Source: a virus
Virus record (IMG/VR): IMGVR_UViG_3300042261_002390
Span: 62,001 to 126,000 of that record
Reading direction: 5' to 3' (one strand)
Length of the DNA: 64,000 nucleotides
Below, piece after piece: positions 8,694 through 17,300 of this stretch. Position 1 is the stretch's first letter; each line of letters begins with the position of its first letter. A model generated the notes under the pieces. It was not told where the DNA came from, did not search any database, and saw only the letters and a program-made list of their open reading frames with translations. The translations under genes and the position numbers were made by a program.

Positions 8694-9410
8694 ATGAAAA
8701 ATGAAAAAAAATCAATTCTTTTTGAGGAACACTTAAGAAAGATTAAACACCACGTTGATTATAAAATAAACGAATCACCTAGATATCGTCCATTGGTTGG
8801 AGTTGATGAAGAATTTGATAATCTTCCATTGACTAATGAGGCTGGTGAACAAGAAGATGCAATGAAACCTGCTGGCGGTAGTGTACCGCCTGAACCAACT
8901 AATACTGATAATCCATCAGTACCAAGCACACCAACACCAGCATTTGACCAAAATGCTGCACCTGCTCCGGAAGATGAAATGCCACCTGCTGGTGACGTAC
9001 CAATGGGTGACGCACCAATGCCTTCACCAGAACCTGTTGAAAAGGTTGATGATATTCAAAATGAGATTATTAAACATAATATTGAGGCAATGAAAAATAT
9101 TCATGACCAATTAGAGAGTTTAAATCAAATGACAATATCATTGAACGATAAATTAAATGTTTTAACTAGTGATGTTGAGGAAGTTCGTGAACCAACAAAT
9201 GCTGAAAAATTAATGAATAAAACAAAAGTATCGTATCCGTATTATTTCAATTTGAATGATTTATGGAGTGATAATTGGTTTAGTCAACAGAGAGAAAAGG
9301 AAGCAGGTAAGGGAATTAGAGAATTGCCGGATGGTACTTATATTGCCGATTTTGATGATTTGCCACGTAAATCAAAAATTGATGTTCAAAATAGTTTTAA
9401 CGAAGTTTAA
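8694..9410 (+). CDS. Pro-rich virion-like protein with central disordered region and coiled coil
   Basis: A 238-residue protein. The first 27 residues are basic/amphipathic and end in DYKINE, an I-x-E site like that in neighbouring proteins. Residues about 55-115 are Pro/Ala/Asp/Glu rich (PPAGDVPMGDAPMPSPEP) and probably disordered. Residues about 118-165 look like a coiled coil (IIKHNIEAMKNIHDQLESL). The C-terminal part contains aromatic clusters (SYPYYFNLNDLWSDNWF) and a PDGTYIADFDDLPR segment. Its stop overlaps the next ATG (TAATG). I infer a head or prohead-associated structural role; no enzymatic motif is present. Confidence 0.55.
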   Translation: MKNEKKSILFEEHLRKIKHHVDYKINESPRYRPLVGVDEEFDNLPLTNEAGEQEDAMKPAGGSVPPEPTNTDNPSVPSTPTPAFDQNAAPAPEDEMPPAGDVPMGDAPMPSPEPVEKVDDIQNEIIKHNIEAMKNIHDQLESLNQMTISLNDKLNVLTSDVEEVREPTNAEKLMNKTKVSYPYYFNLNDLWSDNWFSQQREKEAGKGIRELPDGTYIADFDDLPRKSKIDVQNSFNEV

Positions 9411-9862
9411 TGAAGATATTTCATTCATATGGCTCAAAAGAAAGACTTTTCGAATTAATGAAAAGAGTCGGTAAATTATCGCTTAATGAAGAAGTGTTGC
9501 CTCGTGAGAAAAGAAACGAAATAATCAATGATTTTGTTAAGTTTGTTGACGGTAAAATAGATTTTAATGGTGATATTCCGAACATGAGAATTTCATACGA
9601 CGATAACGATGCTCGTGAAATGAAATCATATGGGCGATATATCCCAGAAACTAATGAAATATTTGTTGTTGCTGCAAATAGAGCATTGGCAGATATTTTA
9701 AGAACCATTGCACACGAATTAATACATCAAAAACAAAAAGAAGAAGGTAGACTAAAACCAAATTCAGGAGAAACTGGTAGTGATGAGGAAAATGAGGCAA
9801 ATGCACTTGCTGGTGTTCTTATGAGAGAATTTGGAAAAATTAATCCAACAATATTTGAATAA
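9410..9862 (+). CDS. Putative zinc metalloprotease (HExxH) with virion-type N-terminus
   Basis: A 150-residue protein. The N-terminal 27 residues (KIFHSYGSKERLFELMKRV, then SLNE) are close to those of the next protein, with which they share FxSxGSKERLFE(L/M)M. The remainder holds TIAHELIHQKQKEEG near residues 100-114, giving the HExxH zinc motif, and an ENEANALAG segment about 25 residues later that could supply the third ligand. This is the layout of small minimal gluzincin-like peptidases. The combination suggests a protease packaged in or acting on the head, or a cell-wall or host-protein target after injection. Substrate unknown. Confidence 0.65.
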   Translation: MKIFHSYGSKERLFELMKRVGKLSLNEEVLPREKRNEIINDFVKFVDGKIDFNGDIPNMRISYDDNDAREMKSYGRYIPETNEIFVVAANRALADILRTIAHELIHQKQKEEGRLKPNSGETGSDEENEANALAGVLMREFGKINPTIFE

Positions 9863-9868
9863 ATTAAA

Positions 9869-11458
9869 ATGAAAATATTTAACTCAAACGGTAGTAAAGA
9901 AAGACTCTTCGAAATGATGGGTAGAGTCAATAAAATTAATATCAATGAAAATATTAATGAAATTGGTGGACAATCGCTAAATCCTGCAAGTGTTCTTAGT
10001 GTTGCATTTAGTCAACTTGTAGGTAAAAAAATAAATATTCAGCAAAGTAAAACATATGCTAGTGACGATGAAAGCTTTGTTGAGTTAATGGGTGTTGATG
10101 GTGAAGGTAATAATATCACGTTTACCTTTAAGATTACTAGCTCAGAGGCAGACCAAGATGGCGTTTATAATATTAACGATGCGTTGTTAACTTCATTTAG
10201 CTTCGATAGCGTGTCTGGTGATACTGTTGAATTGGATGAAAGCAATTTAAATCAGTTCAACATGCAGCATAAAAATGAAATTATTGGCATTGTTAGTGAT
10301 TATGCTGATTTTGATGAAAATGTTCCGGAAATCGATGAATCTTATTTAGATGCTATCAAAAAAATTGATTCATATCCATTTGGCGGTACTCCAAGAACAA
10401 TGCAAACTAGCCAAGCATATGGTGATGAAAAACCAACAAATGCAAATGTTAGGGTAAAAGCACCTGAATTGAATAAGTTTGTTGATGAAGAGGTTACTAT
10501 CGGTACTACTGGTATTATGGGTGGTACTCCTAAGCCAGCTAACCCAAGTACAAAATCACCAATTGAAAGTCTTCCTGAAGATAAAAAGAAGATTATTAAA
10601 ACAGCAATCGATAATATCACAGTAAAAAAAGGTAGACGTGAATATGCTCCAACTGCTGCAGAAGTACAAGCAGAAATTAATAGAATGAAATCTATAGTAA
10701 GTGAAGATTACGACCCTAGAGACCCGGTAACATTTATTAGTAGCGGAGATTATAATGGACAGAAGGCATTTGACTCATTATCTCAAAAAAATAAGGATAC
10801 TATTTTAAGAATAGCACAGCGTGATTTAAATAAGTTCTTAACTGAGAAAGGTATTAATGTTGATGACTATATTCAAAAGAATTATAGCGAATATGAAAAA
10901 CATTTAAATAAATTGGCTTTAATGTATTTCGAACAACAATATTCATCACAAGCAGTGAATGAAGATGACGATTATCCCGACCAAATAGGTAAAAAATTTA
11001 AAACCAAATCAAAATATCCTAAAGCTAAGAAAAAACCACAAACTACTGTGAATATTGATGAAAATGATGATGAAGAAAATGTTGAAATTTTAGCTCAAAA
11101 GCATGATGAAACTGGTGAAGAACTTAAAGGTGGATTGGGTGATGGTAAGTCACCGATGCAATTTGACCCTGAGCAAGTATCATTAGGTATTAAAGTAGAA
11201 ATGGAACATACTGATGACCCAATGAAAGCGTTGGAAATTGCATTAGACCATTTAACTGAAGACCCGGAATATTATACAGTAAAAGATGACCCGGAAGCAT
11301 CTGCACAATTTAATGCAGCTAATGATGCTGAAGAAATAAAAACTGATGATGAAGAAGAAGATGACGATGAGGAAGAAACTGATGAATTATTAGGATTTAA
11401 ACCAAAAAATGTAGGTGATTATGAAGGCGATGCTTATGAAGAATCGACAACATATTAA
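9869..11458 (+). CDS. Large acidic virion-like protein with shared N-terminal motif and DUF5661-like region
   Basis: A 529-residue acidic protein. It begins KIFNSNGSKERLFEMMGRV and then has ININE, repeating the preceding protein's N-terminus. The middle is largely soluble; residues about 410-470 contain DPEQVSLGIKVEMEHTDDP and ALDHLTEDPEYYT, which resembles the DUF5661 region (GI-x-VExEH...HL-x-E-x-PxYY) seen in phage genomes. The C-terminus is a long Asp/Glu run (near residues 485-505), common in scaffolds and internal proteins. A strong terminator follows at 11494, closing this unit. Function is inferred to be structural or assembly related. Confidence 0.6.
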   Translation: MKIFNSNGSKERLFEMMGRVNKININENINEIGGQSLNPASVLSVAFSQLVGKKINIQQSKTYASDDESFVELMGVDGEGNNITFTFKITSSEADQDGVYNINDALLTSFSFDSVSGDTVELDESNLNQFNMQHKNEIIGIVSDYADFDENVPEIDESYLDAIKKIDSYPFGGTPRTMQTSQAYGDEKPTNANVRVKAPELNKFVDEEVTIGTTGIMGGTPKPANPSTKSPIESLPEDKKKIIKTAIDNITVKKGRREYAPTAAEVQAEINRMKSIVSEDYDPRDPVTFISSGDYNGQKAFDSLSQKNKDTILRIAQRDLNKFLTEKGINVDDYIQKNYSEYEKHLNKLALMYFEQQYSSQAVNEDDDYPDQIGKKFKTKSKYPKAKKKPQTTVNIDENDDEENVEILAQKHDETGEELKGGLGDGKSPMQFDPEQVSLGIKVEMEHTDDPMKALEIALDHLTEDPEYYTVKDDPEASAQFNAANDAEEIKTDDEEEDDDEEETDELLGFKPKNVGDYEGDAYEESTTY

Positions 11459-11493
11459 CAAGTGTATATTTTTTTATAAAAATCAAGAATAAT

Positions 11494-11525
11494 AAAAGAC
11501 TACTTAACGGTAGTCTTTTTTGTTT
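11494..11525 (+). terminator. Rho-independent terminator
   Basis: A perfect 10-bp stem (AAAAGACTAC / GTAGTCTTTT) with a 6-base loop followed by a T run. It separates the 9869 gene from the late-promoted gene at 11551. Confidence 0.88.
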
Positions 11526-11529
11526 CATC

Positions 11530-11539
11530 GTATTTATAT
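11530..11539 (+). promoter_or_regulatory. Late-promoter-like motif GTATTTATAT before the 11551 gene
   Basis: The full 10-base motif directly follows the terminator and ends 11 bases before the ATG at 11551, leaving a purine-rich leader (GAAAAAAGAAG). Confidence 0.6.
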
Positions 11540-11550
11540 GAAAAAAGAAG

Positions 11551-12960
11551 ATGTCAATATTTAGGTCATATTTTGCAAAAAACGATACGTTGATTGATAA
11601 CAATCAAACAAACAATTCACAGAATCCTGTTACTGAAATATCATATGGTACTTTCAATAAGGATGTTAGTAGATTTATTTTCGATGTTGATTTAAGTGGA
11701 TTACAAGAAAAGATATTACAAGGTTTTATTAACCCAAATAGAATTGTTAAGCATGTGTTACATATGACTAATACAATAAGCTATGCACCAAAATATATTG
11801 GAAAAAAATCATATAGTGAAAGCATTGATAGAGCATCGAGTTTTAATTTAGAGGTTTTTAATTTAAAACAAGATTGGGATGAGGGTAGTGGATATGATTT
11901 TATCTATAACGACTATACGTTATCGAGTTCTGCCGAACAAGCATCTAATTGGTATTCTGCAAAAACTGCTACACTATGGACTGTTCCCGGAGCATATATA
12001 TCAGGCACTAGTGAAATTATCGGAATGCAAAATTTTGAAGTGGGTAATGAAGATATCAATATTGACGTAACTGACTATATAAATCAAAGATTATTTGGTA
12101 CTGGATATACTGGAACTACGTTATTCTCTGGTGATAGCTATGGATTAGGTATTAAATTTACTGATGTTTTCGAACAAATTGAAACTGAATTCAGAAAGGC
12201 TGTTGCATTTCACGCTAAAAATACTAATACGTTTTATGAGCCATATATTGAAACAGTAATTGACGATTTGATTACTGATGATAGAAATTATTTTTATTTA
12301 GATAAAGATAATGACCTATACTTATATGTAAATGTGGGTGGTTTAAATCAAAATATTGTTGTTAATGGTGTAAATATTTATGACCAAAACGATAATTTAG
12401 TAACAACAATCTCAAGTAATTCAATTATTAATGTAAGTAAAGGAATATATAAAATCACATTGAATATTGATTCAGACACATATCCGGATGCAGTTTTATT
12501 TAGGGATGAATGGTTGTTAACTATTAATAGTAAGTCAAAAAAATATAGTGGTGAATTTTATTTAATATCTCAAGATAATTATTATACGTTCAATCAGTCA
12601 AATTATATAAATTTTGATAATTATTTCTTTTATTTTTGGGGTATATCTGAAAAAGAAAATATTAGGGCTAATGGCGTGAGAAAAATTAAGCTTACTATTA
12701 AAGAATTATATCCTAATCAAAATAATTTCTTACCTTTGGACATTGAATATCGATTATTTACAACAGTAGGTAATAAATATGAGTTAGATGTAATACCGTT
12801 TACATCAGTGAATAGAACAAACACTGGATATGAATTTGATTTAGATACGTCGTGGTTAATTCCACAAGATTATAAACTTCAAATTCGTATGAAAAATGGT
12901 GATTATTTTGAAAATAAGCAAACGTTATCATTTACAATTGTTTCTGAAAATATTATTTAA
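11551..12960 (+). CDS. Putative virion structural protein
   Basis: A 469-residue protein. The start SIFRSYFAKNDTLID faintly resembles the N-termini of the two preceding proteins. Residues about 45-215 read like a beta-sandwich: SSFNLEVFNLKQDWDEGSG, NWYSAKTATLWTVPGAY and NIDVTDYINQRLFGTG recall the DNRLRE-type pattern (W-x-EG, W..A..TLW, V-T-x-(Y/F)-(I/V)N). The C-terminal half repeats Ig-like strands. No catalytic motif is visible. It has its own terminator-promoter boundary upstream and a promoter region downstream, so it is probably transcribed alone as a late gene. The exact virion position is unknown. Confidence 0.5.
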   Translation: MSIFRSYFAKNDTLIDNNQTNNSQNPVTEISYGTFNKDVSRFIFDVDLSGLQEKILQGFINPNRIVKHVLHMTNTISYAPKYIGKKSYSESIDRASSFNLEVFNLKQDWDEGSGYDFIYNDYTLSSSAEQASNWYSAKTATLWTVPGAYISGTSEIIGMQNFEVGNEDINIDVTDYINQRLFGTGYTGTTLFSGDSYGLGIKFTDVFEQIETEFRKAVAFHAKNTNTFYEPYIETVIDDLITDDRNYFYLDKDNDLYLYVNVGGLNQNIVVNGVNIYDQNDNLVTTISSNSIINVSKGIYKITLNIDSDTYPDAVLFRDEWLLTINSKSKKYSGEFYLISQDNYYTFNQSNYINFDNYFFYFWGISEKENIRANGVRKIKLTIKELYPNQNNFLPLDIEYRLFTTVGNKYELDVIPFTSVNRTNTGYEFDLDTSWLIPQDYKLQIRMKNGDYFENKQTLSFTIVSENII

Positions 12961-12994
12961 AATATTATAAATTTTCTATTTTTTTAAAAAAGTC

Positions 12995-13025
12995 TTGTAT
13001 TTATAAGAAATGTAGGCTATATTTG
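12995..13025 (+). promoter_or_regulatory. Bacteroidetes-type promoter for ssb (TTG-N20-TATATTTG)
   Basis: TTG at 12995-12997 and TATATTTG at 13018-13025 fit the TTTG/TAnnTTTG pattern of Bacteroidetes primary-sigma promoters, with a spacer of 20. The expected start lies roughly 40 bases upstream of the ATG at 13075. Confidence 0.6.
12997..13005 (+). promoter_or_regulatory. Late-promoter-like motif GTATTTATA upstream of ssb
   Basis: GTATTTATA lies 69 bases before the ATG at 13075 and overlaps the spacer of a Bacteroidetes-type promoter (next entry). The long distance and overlap make its use uncertain; a switch between two promoters is possible. Confidence 0.35.
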
Positions 13026-13074
13026 TAGCATAATATTATATTGAAAATTATTAAAAACTGTAAATTTTATTAAC

Positions 13075-14268
13075 ATGGAAAATCAAAATGTAAACGGTCT
13101 TAATGACCTTAAAAAAATGTTCTCAGACTTTCAAAAAAAACAGGGTACTGTAGGTAAAAAAACTCGTGAAGATATTTTAGCCAAGTATTTTGTACCTCGA
13201 AACACAAGAGAAACTTTCAGAATCCTTCCTCCTAAACCCGGAAAAAAACACATTGAAGAAGCTTTCTTTCACGTAGTAACTACTAATGGTAGTGGTGGTA
13301 AGAAAAAACACGGCACTGTTATTTATTGTCCGGCACACAATGACCCAAAAGTTCAGAAATTGGACATTAACGGTAAACCAATGTTCGACGCAAACAATCA
13401 ACCTATTATGATTCCAGCACCATGTCCTTTGTGTGCTAAAAATAAAAGAGAGATTGCAAAACAAGACCCTTCAATTAAAGGCATTAAAAAGGAAAACATG
13501 AACGATGCCCAATTGAAAATCAAGGCTAAAAATGACGAAATCTACAAGGAAGCCGTTAAATGGGAAGCCAAGAAATTCTACATTGTTCGTGGAATTGATA
13601 AGGGTGCTGAAAAAGATGGCGTTAAATTTTGGAGATTTAAGAGCAATTTCAGAAATCAAGGTACACTTGATAAATTACTCCCAATTTTGGAAGATTACTT
13701 CCAATCACAGCAAGCAGACTTTTCAGACCCTCAGAATGGTACTGATTTGAGTATTATTATGACTGATAGTGAATTTAACGGTCATGTATACAAAACAATT
13801 TCAGCTATCACAACTCGTGGTAAATCACCATTACATTCAGACCCAATCGTTGCCCGTCAATGGTTAGATGATAATATTGGGTGGAGAGAAGTATTCTTAC
13901 CTAAGAAAGCACCGGGTATTACTCCTTATGAGTATCTTGAAATGGTTGTAAGCGGTACTAGTCCATATTGGGATGATAGTGATGCAAACAACAAACATTG
14001 GGTATTCCCGGGTCGTCCAGATTTGGAAGAAGCAGCAAATACTCGTTCACGTAATCTTGATGCTGATAATGATGATAATTTCGAATATGCATCGGATGTT
14101 GACGAAGAATATCCACGAGTTACAATCAGTAACATCACTGAATCAAAGGTTGGTACATTCAATGATGACGCTATGGATATCGGTGCTGAAGCTGCTGCAA
14201 AGGTAAATGCTTCAAACACAACCGAGCCAGAAGATGATGGTGAGGATTATAGCGATTTACCTTTCTAA
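13075..14268 (+). CDS. gp32-like single-stranded DNA-binding protein
   Basis: A 397-residue protein with the features of T4 gp32-type SSBs. Its N-terminus is basic and helical (NDLKKMFSDFQKKQGTVGKK). A zinc-site candidate is formed by C85-P-A-H88 and C117-P-L-C120, in an otherwise OB-fold-like core with aromatic strands (KKFYIVRGIDKG, VKFWRFKSNF). The C-terminus is acidic and ends DYSDLPF, which resembles the partner-recruiting DDIPF tail of SSBs. It would coat ssDNA and recruit the recombinase, helicase and polymerase encoded nearby. Its own Bacteroidetes-type promoter and a terminator at 14284 make it a monocistronic, probably strongly expressed gene. Confidence 0.82.
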   Translation: MENQNVNGLNDLKKMFSDFQKKQGTVGKKTREDILAKYFVPRNTRETFRILPPKPGKKHIEEAFFHVVTTNGSGGKKKHGTVIYCPAHNDPKVQKLDINGKPMFDANNQPIMIPAPCPLCAKNKREIAKQDPSIKGIKKENMNDAQLKIKAKNDEIYKEAVKWEAKKFYIVRGIDKGAEKDGVKFWRFKSNFRNQGTLDKLLPILEDYFQSQQADFSDPQNGTDLSIIMTDSEFNGHVYKTISAITTRGKSPLHSDPIVARQWLDDNIGWREVFLPKKAPGITPYEYLEMVVSGTSPYWDDSDANNKHWVFPGRPDLEEAANTRSRNLDADNDDNFEYASDVDEEYPRVTISNITESKVGTFNDDAMDIGAEAAAKVNASNTTEPEDDGEDYSDLPF

Positions 14269-14283
14269 AAATTAAAAGAAAAA

Positions 14284-14316
14284 AACAATGGGGATTAATA
14301 ATCCCCATTGTTTTCA
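14284..14316 (+). terminator. Rho-independent terminator after ssb
   Basis: AACAATGGGGATT pairs with AATCCCCATTGTT around a short loop, followed by TTTC. The GC-rich stem is long for this AT-rich genome. Confidence 0.85.
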
Positions 14317-14332
14317 ATAATCAATTATAAAT

Positions 14333-15454
14333 ATGGCAAGAATTGTAGACGATGTGCCGTCTAATGACAAGGCACGTAAACCTGTGGCGAAAAAAACATT
14401 TTCGCTTGATAATTTTAAAAAGAAAATTGGTGCTGAAGACGTACCCGATAAGCCATTACGTTGGATTGAATTGTCAAAGGGATTCAAAACAGCTACAGGT
14501 ATGCCGGGATTTGCTAAAGGTTATGTAAATTTGGCTCGTGGTCACTCAAATACTGGTAAGTCAACAGCAATCTGTGAAGGAATTGTAGCTGCCCAAAAAA
14601 TGGGTGATTTTGTTGTAATTATCGATACTGAAAATAATTTAGGTAGAGATAGGTTAACCTCAATGGGTTTTGATTGGGATGGTAATTATCTTCATATTGA
14701 TAATGAATATCTTCTTCAAAATTTCGGTAAAGCTCAAGATAAAGACAGAAAAGAAGCTGCTATCGAAGATATGGCTAAATGTATGTATTATTTATTGGAT
14801 ATTCAGGAATCAGGTGATTTACCATTCGACATTACATTTGCAATCGATTCGATTGGTACATTAAACTGTATTAAAACAGTTAATGCACAAGAAAAAGACG
14901 ATTCACAAAATAATATGTGGAATGCTGGTGCTTATGAAAAAGCATTTATGAATCTTCTTAATAATACAATACCTAATAGTAGAAAGGTAAATAAACCATA
15001 TACTAATACTATTATTGCTGTTCAAAAAATTTGGATTGACAATATGAACCAAGGTGTTGTAAAACATAAAGGCGGTGAAACATGGTATTTGGGGTCAAGA
15101 TTGATTTTCCATTTTGGTGGAATTATTAGTCATTCAACAAAGCGTGTTACAGCTACAAGCAAAAAACGTGAATTATCATACGGTATTGAAACTAAAGTTA
15201 ATGTAGCTAAGAACCATATTGATGGTCCTCTTGGGGGTATTTCTATGGAAGGCAAGATTATTTCAACACCGCACGGATTTGTATATCCTGATGATTTAGA
15301 AACATACAAAAAGGCAAATGTATTGTACTTCAGAAATTTATTTGAAGATGATGACATTAATGCTGATGAAATTGAAACTAAAATCAGAAATGTCGATGTA
15401 AACGGCAAAATATCGTTTGCCGACGATTATGTCGAAAGTAGCGATAACGATTAA
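14333..15454 (+). CDS. uvsX: UvsX/RecA-family recombinase
   Basis: A 373-residue RecA-fold ATPase. Walker A is GHSNTGKST at residues 70-78; FVVIIDTENNLG is the following beta-strand with its acidic residue, and DITFAIDSIGTL is Walker B. ETWYLGSRLIFHFGG and a conserved Gln (VQKIW) fit the recombinase core. The layout matches T4 UvsX more than cellular RecA, and the C-terminus is acidic. It would form filaments on ssDNA together with the adjacent gp32-like protein for recombination-dependent replication. It begins soon after the ssb terminator and is four bases from the next gene, so the two are co-transcribed. Confidence 0.85.
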   Translation: MARIVDDVPSNDKARKPVAKKTFSLDNFKKKIGAEDVPDKPLRWIELSKGFKTATGMPGFAKGYVNLARGHSNTGKSTAICEGIVAAQKMGDFVVIIDTENNLGRDRLTSMGFDWDGNYLHIDNEYLLQNFGKAQDKDRKEAAIEDMAKCMYYLLDIQESGDLPFDITFAIDSIGTLNCIKTVNAQEKDDSQNNMWNAGAYEKAFMNLLNNTIPNSRKVNKPYTNTIIAVQKIWIDNMNQGVVKHKGGETWYLGSRLIFHFGGIISHSTKRVTATSKKRELSYGIETKVNVAKNHIDGPLGGISMEGKIISTPHGFVYPDDLETYKKANVLYFRNLFEDDDINADEIETKIRNVDVNGKISFADDYVESSDND

Positions 15455-15457
15455 ACA

Positions 15458-16510
15458 ATGAAAACTAGAACTTTATTAGTCGATGCTTCTAATCTATTGA
15501 AACGTTCGTTTCATGGTGCTAAGGATGTGTATACTCCCGCTTTTGGTCACATTGGTGGGTTATATCAATTCTTGACTACGATACGTAAATTAATTAAGGA
15601 ACATAAGACTAATAAAGTTATTCTAGTTTGGGATGGTGAAAATGGTGGTATTCATAGACATCGAATCGATATTAACTACAAAGCTAATCGTAAGTCGAAA
15701 GAGTGGTATACTAAGATTGAACTGAGTGAAAGCGAGATAAAACGTGAGAAGGAAAAAGAGCAATCAATCTTAAAACAGAGAATTAGAATTCAGGCATATG
15801 CTGAAGAACTATATTTGAGACAAATTGAGATTGATGATATTGAAGCTGATGATTTAATTGCTGAATATTGTCTTAGGTATAATCAAAGAGAAGAAATTTT
15901 ATTATACTCCAATGACCGAGATTTTGCACAATTATTGGATTTGAATATTACTATATTATTTCCAAACATTAGTGAACCTGTTACTAAGTTTAATTATATT
16001 ATGCATTTTGACCATCATTATTCAAATGCGTTAACATTAAAAATTATCTGTGGTGATACTGCAGATAATATTAAAGGCATTGAAGGAATTGGTGAAGGTA
16101 CATTATTAAAATATTTTCCGGAATTAAAGTTTAAACATCTTTCTGTGAGAGAAATATGCATTAAGGCAAATGAAATTAATCAAGAAAGAATTAGCAACAA
16201 AAAGAAACCAATTAAATCATTGGAAAATTTATTAAATAGCGTAAAGCGATTAAAGACTAACTATCAGTTGGTTAACCTGCGTGAACCTATTTTAAATACA
16301 AAAGCATTGGAGGGTTTAGAAGAACTAGAAACACCTTTAAACCCAGAAAAAAGAGGTGGTAGATATTTGATTAAATTAATGCAAGAAGACCAATTTCTAA
16401 CAATATATAACAGTACAATAGTACAATATATCGAACCTTTTTATACTGTTGCTCAATGTGAAAAAGATGCATATGATAGATACATGAAAAAAAATAGACG
16501 AGTTTTGTAA
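15458..16510 (+). CDS. rnh: 5'-3' exonuclease / RNase H, FEN family
   Basis: A 350-residue FEN-type nuclease. The acidic metal ligands appear in order: LLVDASN, LVWDGENGG, DDIEADDLIAEY and YSNDRDFAQLL, then the helix-hairpin-helix region ICGDTADNIKGIEGIGEGT that binds DNA. This matches T4 RNase H and the 5'-nuclease domain of DNA polymerase I. It would remove RNA primers and flap DNA during lagging-strand maturation. The C-terminal 100 residues are basic and helical. It lies downstream of uvsX in the same transcript. Confidence 0.85.
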   Translation: MKTRTLLVDASNLLKRSFHGAKDVYTPAFGHIGGLYQFLTTIRKLIKEHKTNKVILVWDGENGGIHRHRIDINYKANRKSKEWYTKIELSESEIKREKEKEQSILKQRIRIQAYAEELYLRQIEIDDIEADDLIAEYCLRYNQREEILLYSNDRDFAQLLDLNITILFPNISEPVTKFNYIMHFDHHYSNALTLKIICGDTADNIKGIEGIGEGTLLKYFPELKFKHLSVREICIKANEINQERISNKKKPIKSLENLLNSVKRLKTNYQLVNLREPILNTKALEGLEELETPLNPEKRGGRYLIKLMQEDQFLTIYNSTIVQYIEPFYTVAQCEKDAYDRYMKKNRRVL

Positions 16511-16516
16511 AAAACC

Positions 16517-16547
16517 TTTCATTTAAATTTCTTTGTATATATATTTG
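16517..16547 (+). promoter_or_regulatory. Bacteroidetes-type promoter candidate (TATATTTG)
   Basis: TATATTTG at 16540-16547 has a TTTC 19 bases upstream (16517-16520) as a weak -33 element. It lies 28 bases before the ATG at 16576. Confidence 0.45.
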
Positions 16548-16575
16548 TAGTATAAACTTTAAATATAATAATAAG

Positions 16576-17235
16576 ATGAACGAGAAAAAGTTCAGTAATA
16601 AATTTAAGTTTTCATTATATCAGCAAGATGTGTTGTTGTGTGAAAAGATGTTTGATGCTGACCAGTTTAATCCTTTTACCCGAAGTTCTATTGACATTAG
16701 GGAGATTTTACCTCGTGCAACTGTAAAGTTGCAAAAAGTGCTTTCTAAAAGAAGTTACGAGACATGTGTTGACGTTGGATTTAGTAATACTGATGATGTT
16801 AATAGTCTTGAATCTTCGTATGAATTATTTCAATATCATCAAAAAATGGTTAACCTCTACCCTCAAGGATATAGGAATGATATGAAATACAATCCCGAAC
16901 CAATTGTTCAACAAATCGTTAATGATTTTACACTTGAAGAAAAAACCATTAAGGGTGTTGAATGTAAAATTGGTTTTTATATCAACGATAAAACCATTGT
17001 TGAAAGGGTTTTTTATGTTGATGGCTTCAATCCTATAGCTAGGTGGTCATTAGATGTTGTTTATATAGTTGATGAAATTGTTGAAATGATTTTCAACAAT
17101 ATTAAAAAAACTGACGTAAAGAATATTTGGGATGATTATGATTTAATTAAGAAAATGGGACTTTCATTTAATGAAATTAAACTACTGCCTGCATCTGAAA
17201 GAGACATGTTGTTGAGAAGGATTAAAGACAACTAA
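16576..17235 (+). CDS. Unknown replication-region protein with internal duplication
   Basis: A 219-residue protein, not recognised. It appears to consist of two related halves: LLCEKMFDADQFNPFTRSSI near residues 21-40 matches TIVERVFYVDGFNPIARWSL near residues 137-156 (shared pattern E-(K/R)-x-F-x-x-D-x-FNP-x-x-R-x-S-(I/L)-D). Each is followed by an amphipathic helix. A terminator follows at 17248. Its location between the FEN nuclease and the DnaB-type helicase suggests a replication or loading-related task, but no motif proves this. Confidence 0.6.
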   Translation: MNEKKFSNKFKFSLYQQDVLLCEKMFDADQFNPFTRSSIDIREILPRATVKLQKVLSKRSYETCVDVGFSNTDDVNSLESSYELFQYHQKMVNLYPQGYRNDMKYNPEPIVQQIVNDFTLEEKTIKGVECKIGFYINDKTIVERVFYVDGFNPIARWSLDVVYIVDEIVEMIFNNIKKTDVKNIWDDYDLIKKMGLSFNEIKLLPASERDMLLRRIKDN

Positions 17236-17247
17236 AAGTTATTGACT

Positions 17248-17278
17248 GGTGACTGTTTAATACAACAGTCACCTTTTT
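17248..17278 (+). terminator. Rho-independent terminator
   Basis: A perfect 10-bp stem GGTGACTGTT / AACAGTCACC with a six-base loop and five T residues separates the 16576 gene from the helicase gene. Confidence 0.88.
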
Positions 17279-17300
17279 AATCTATTATTTTATTTAAACT

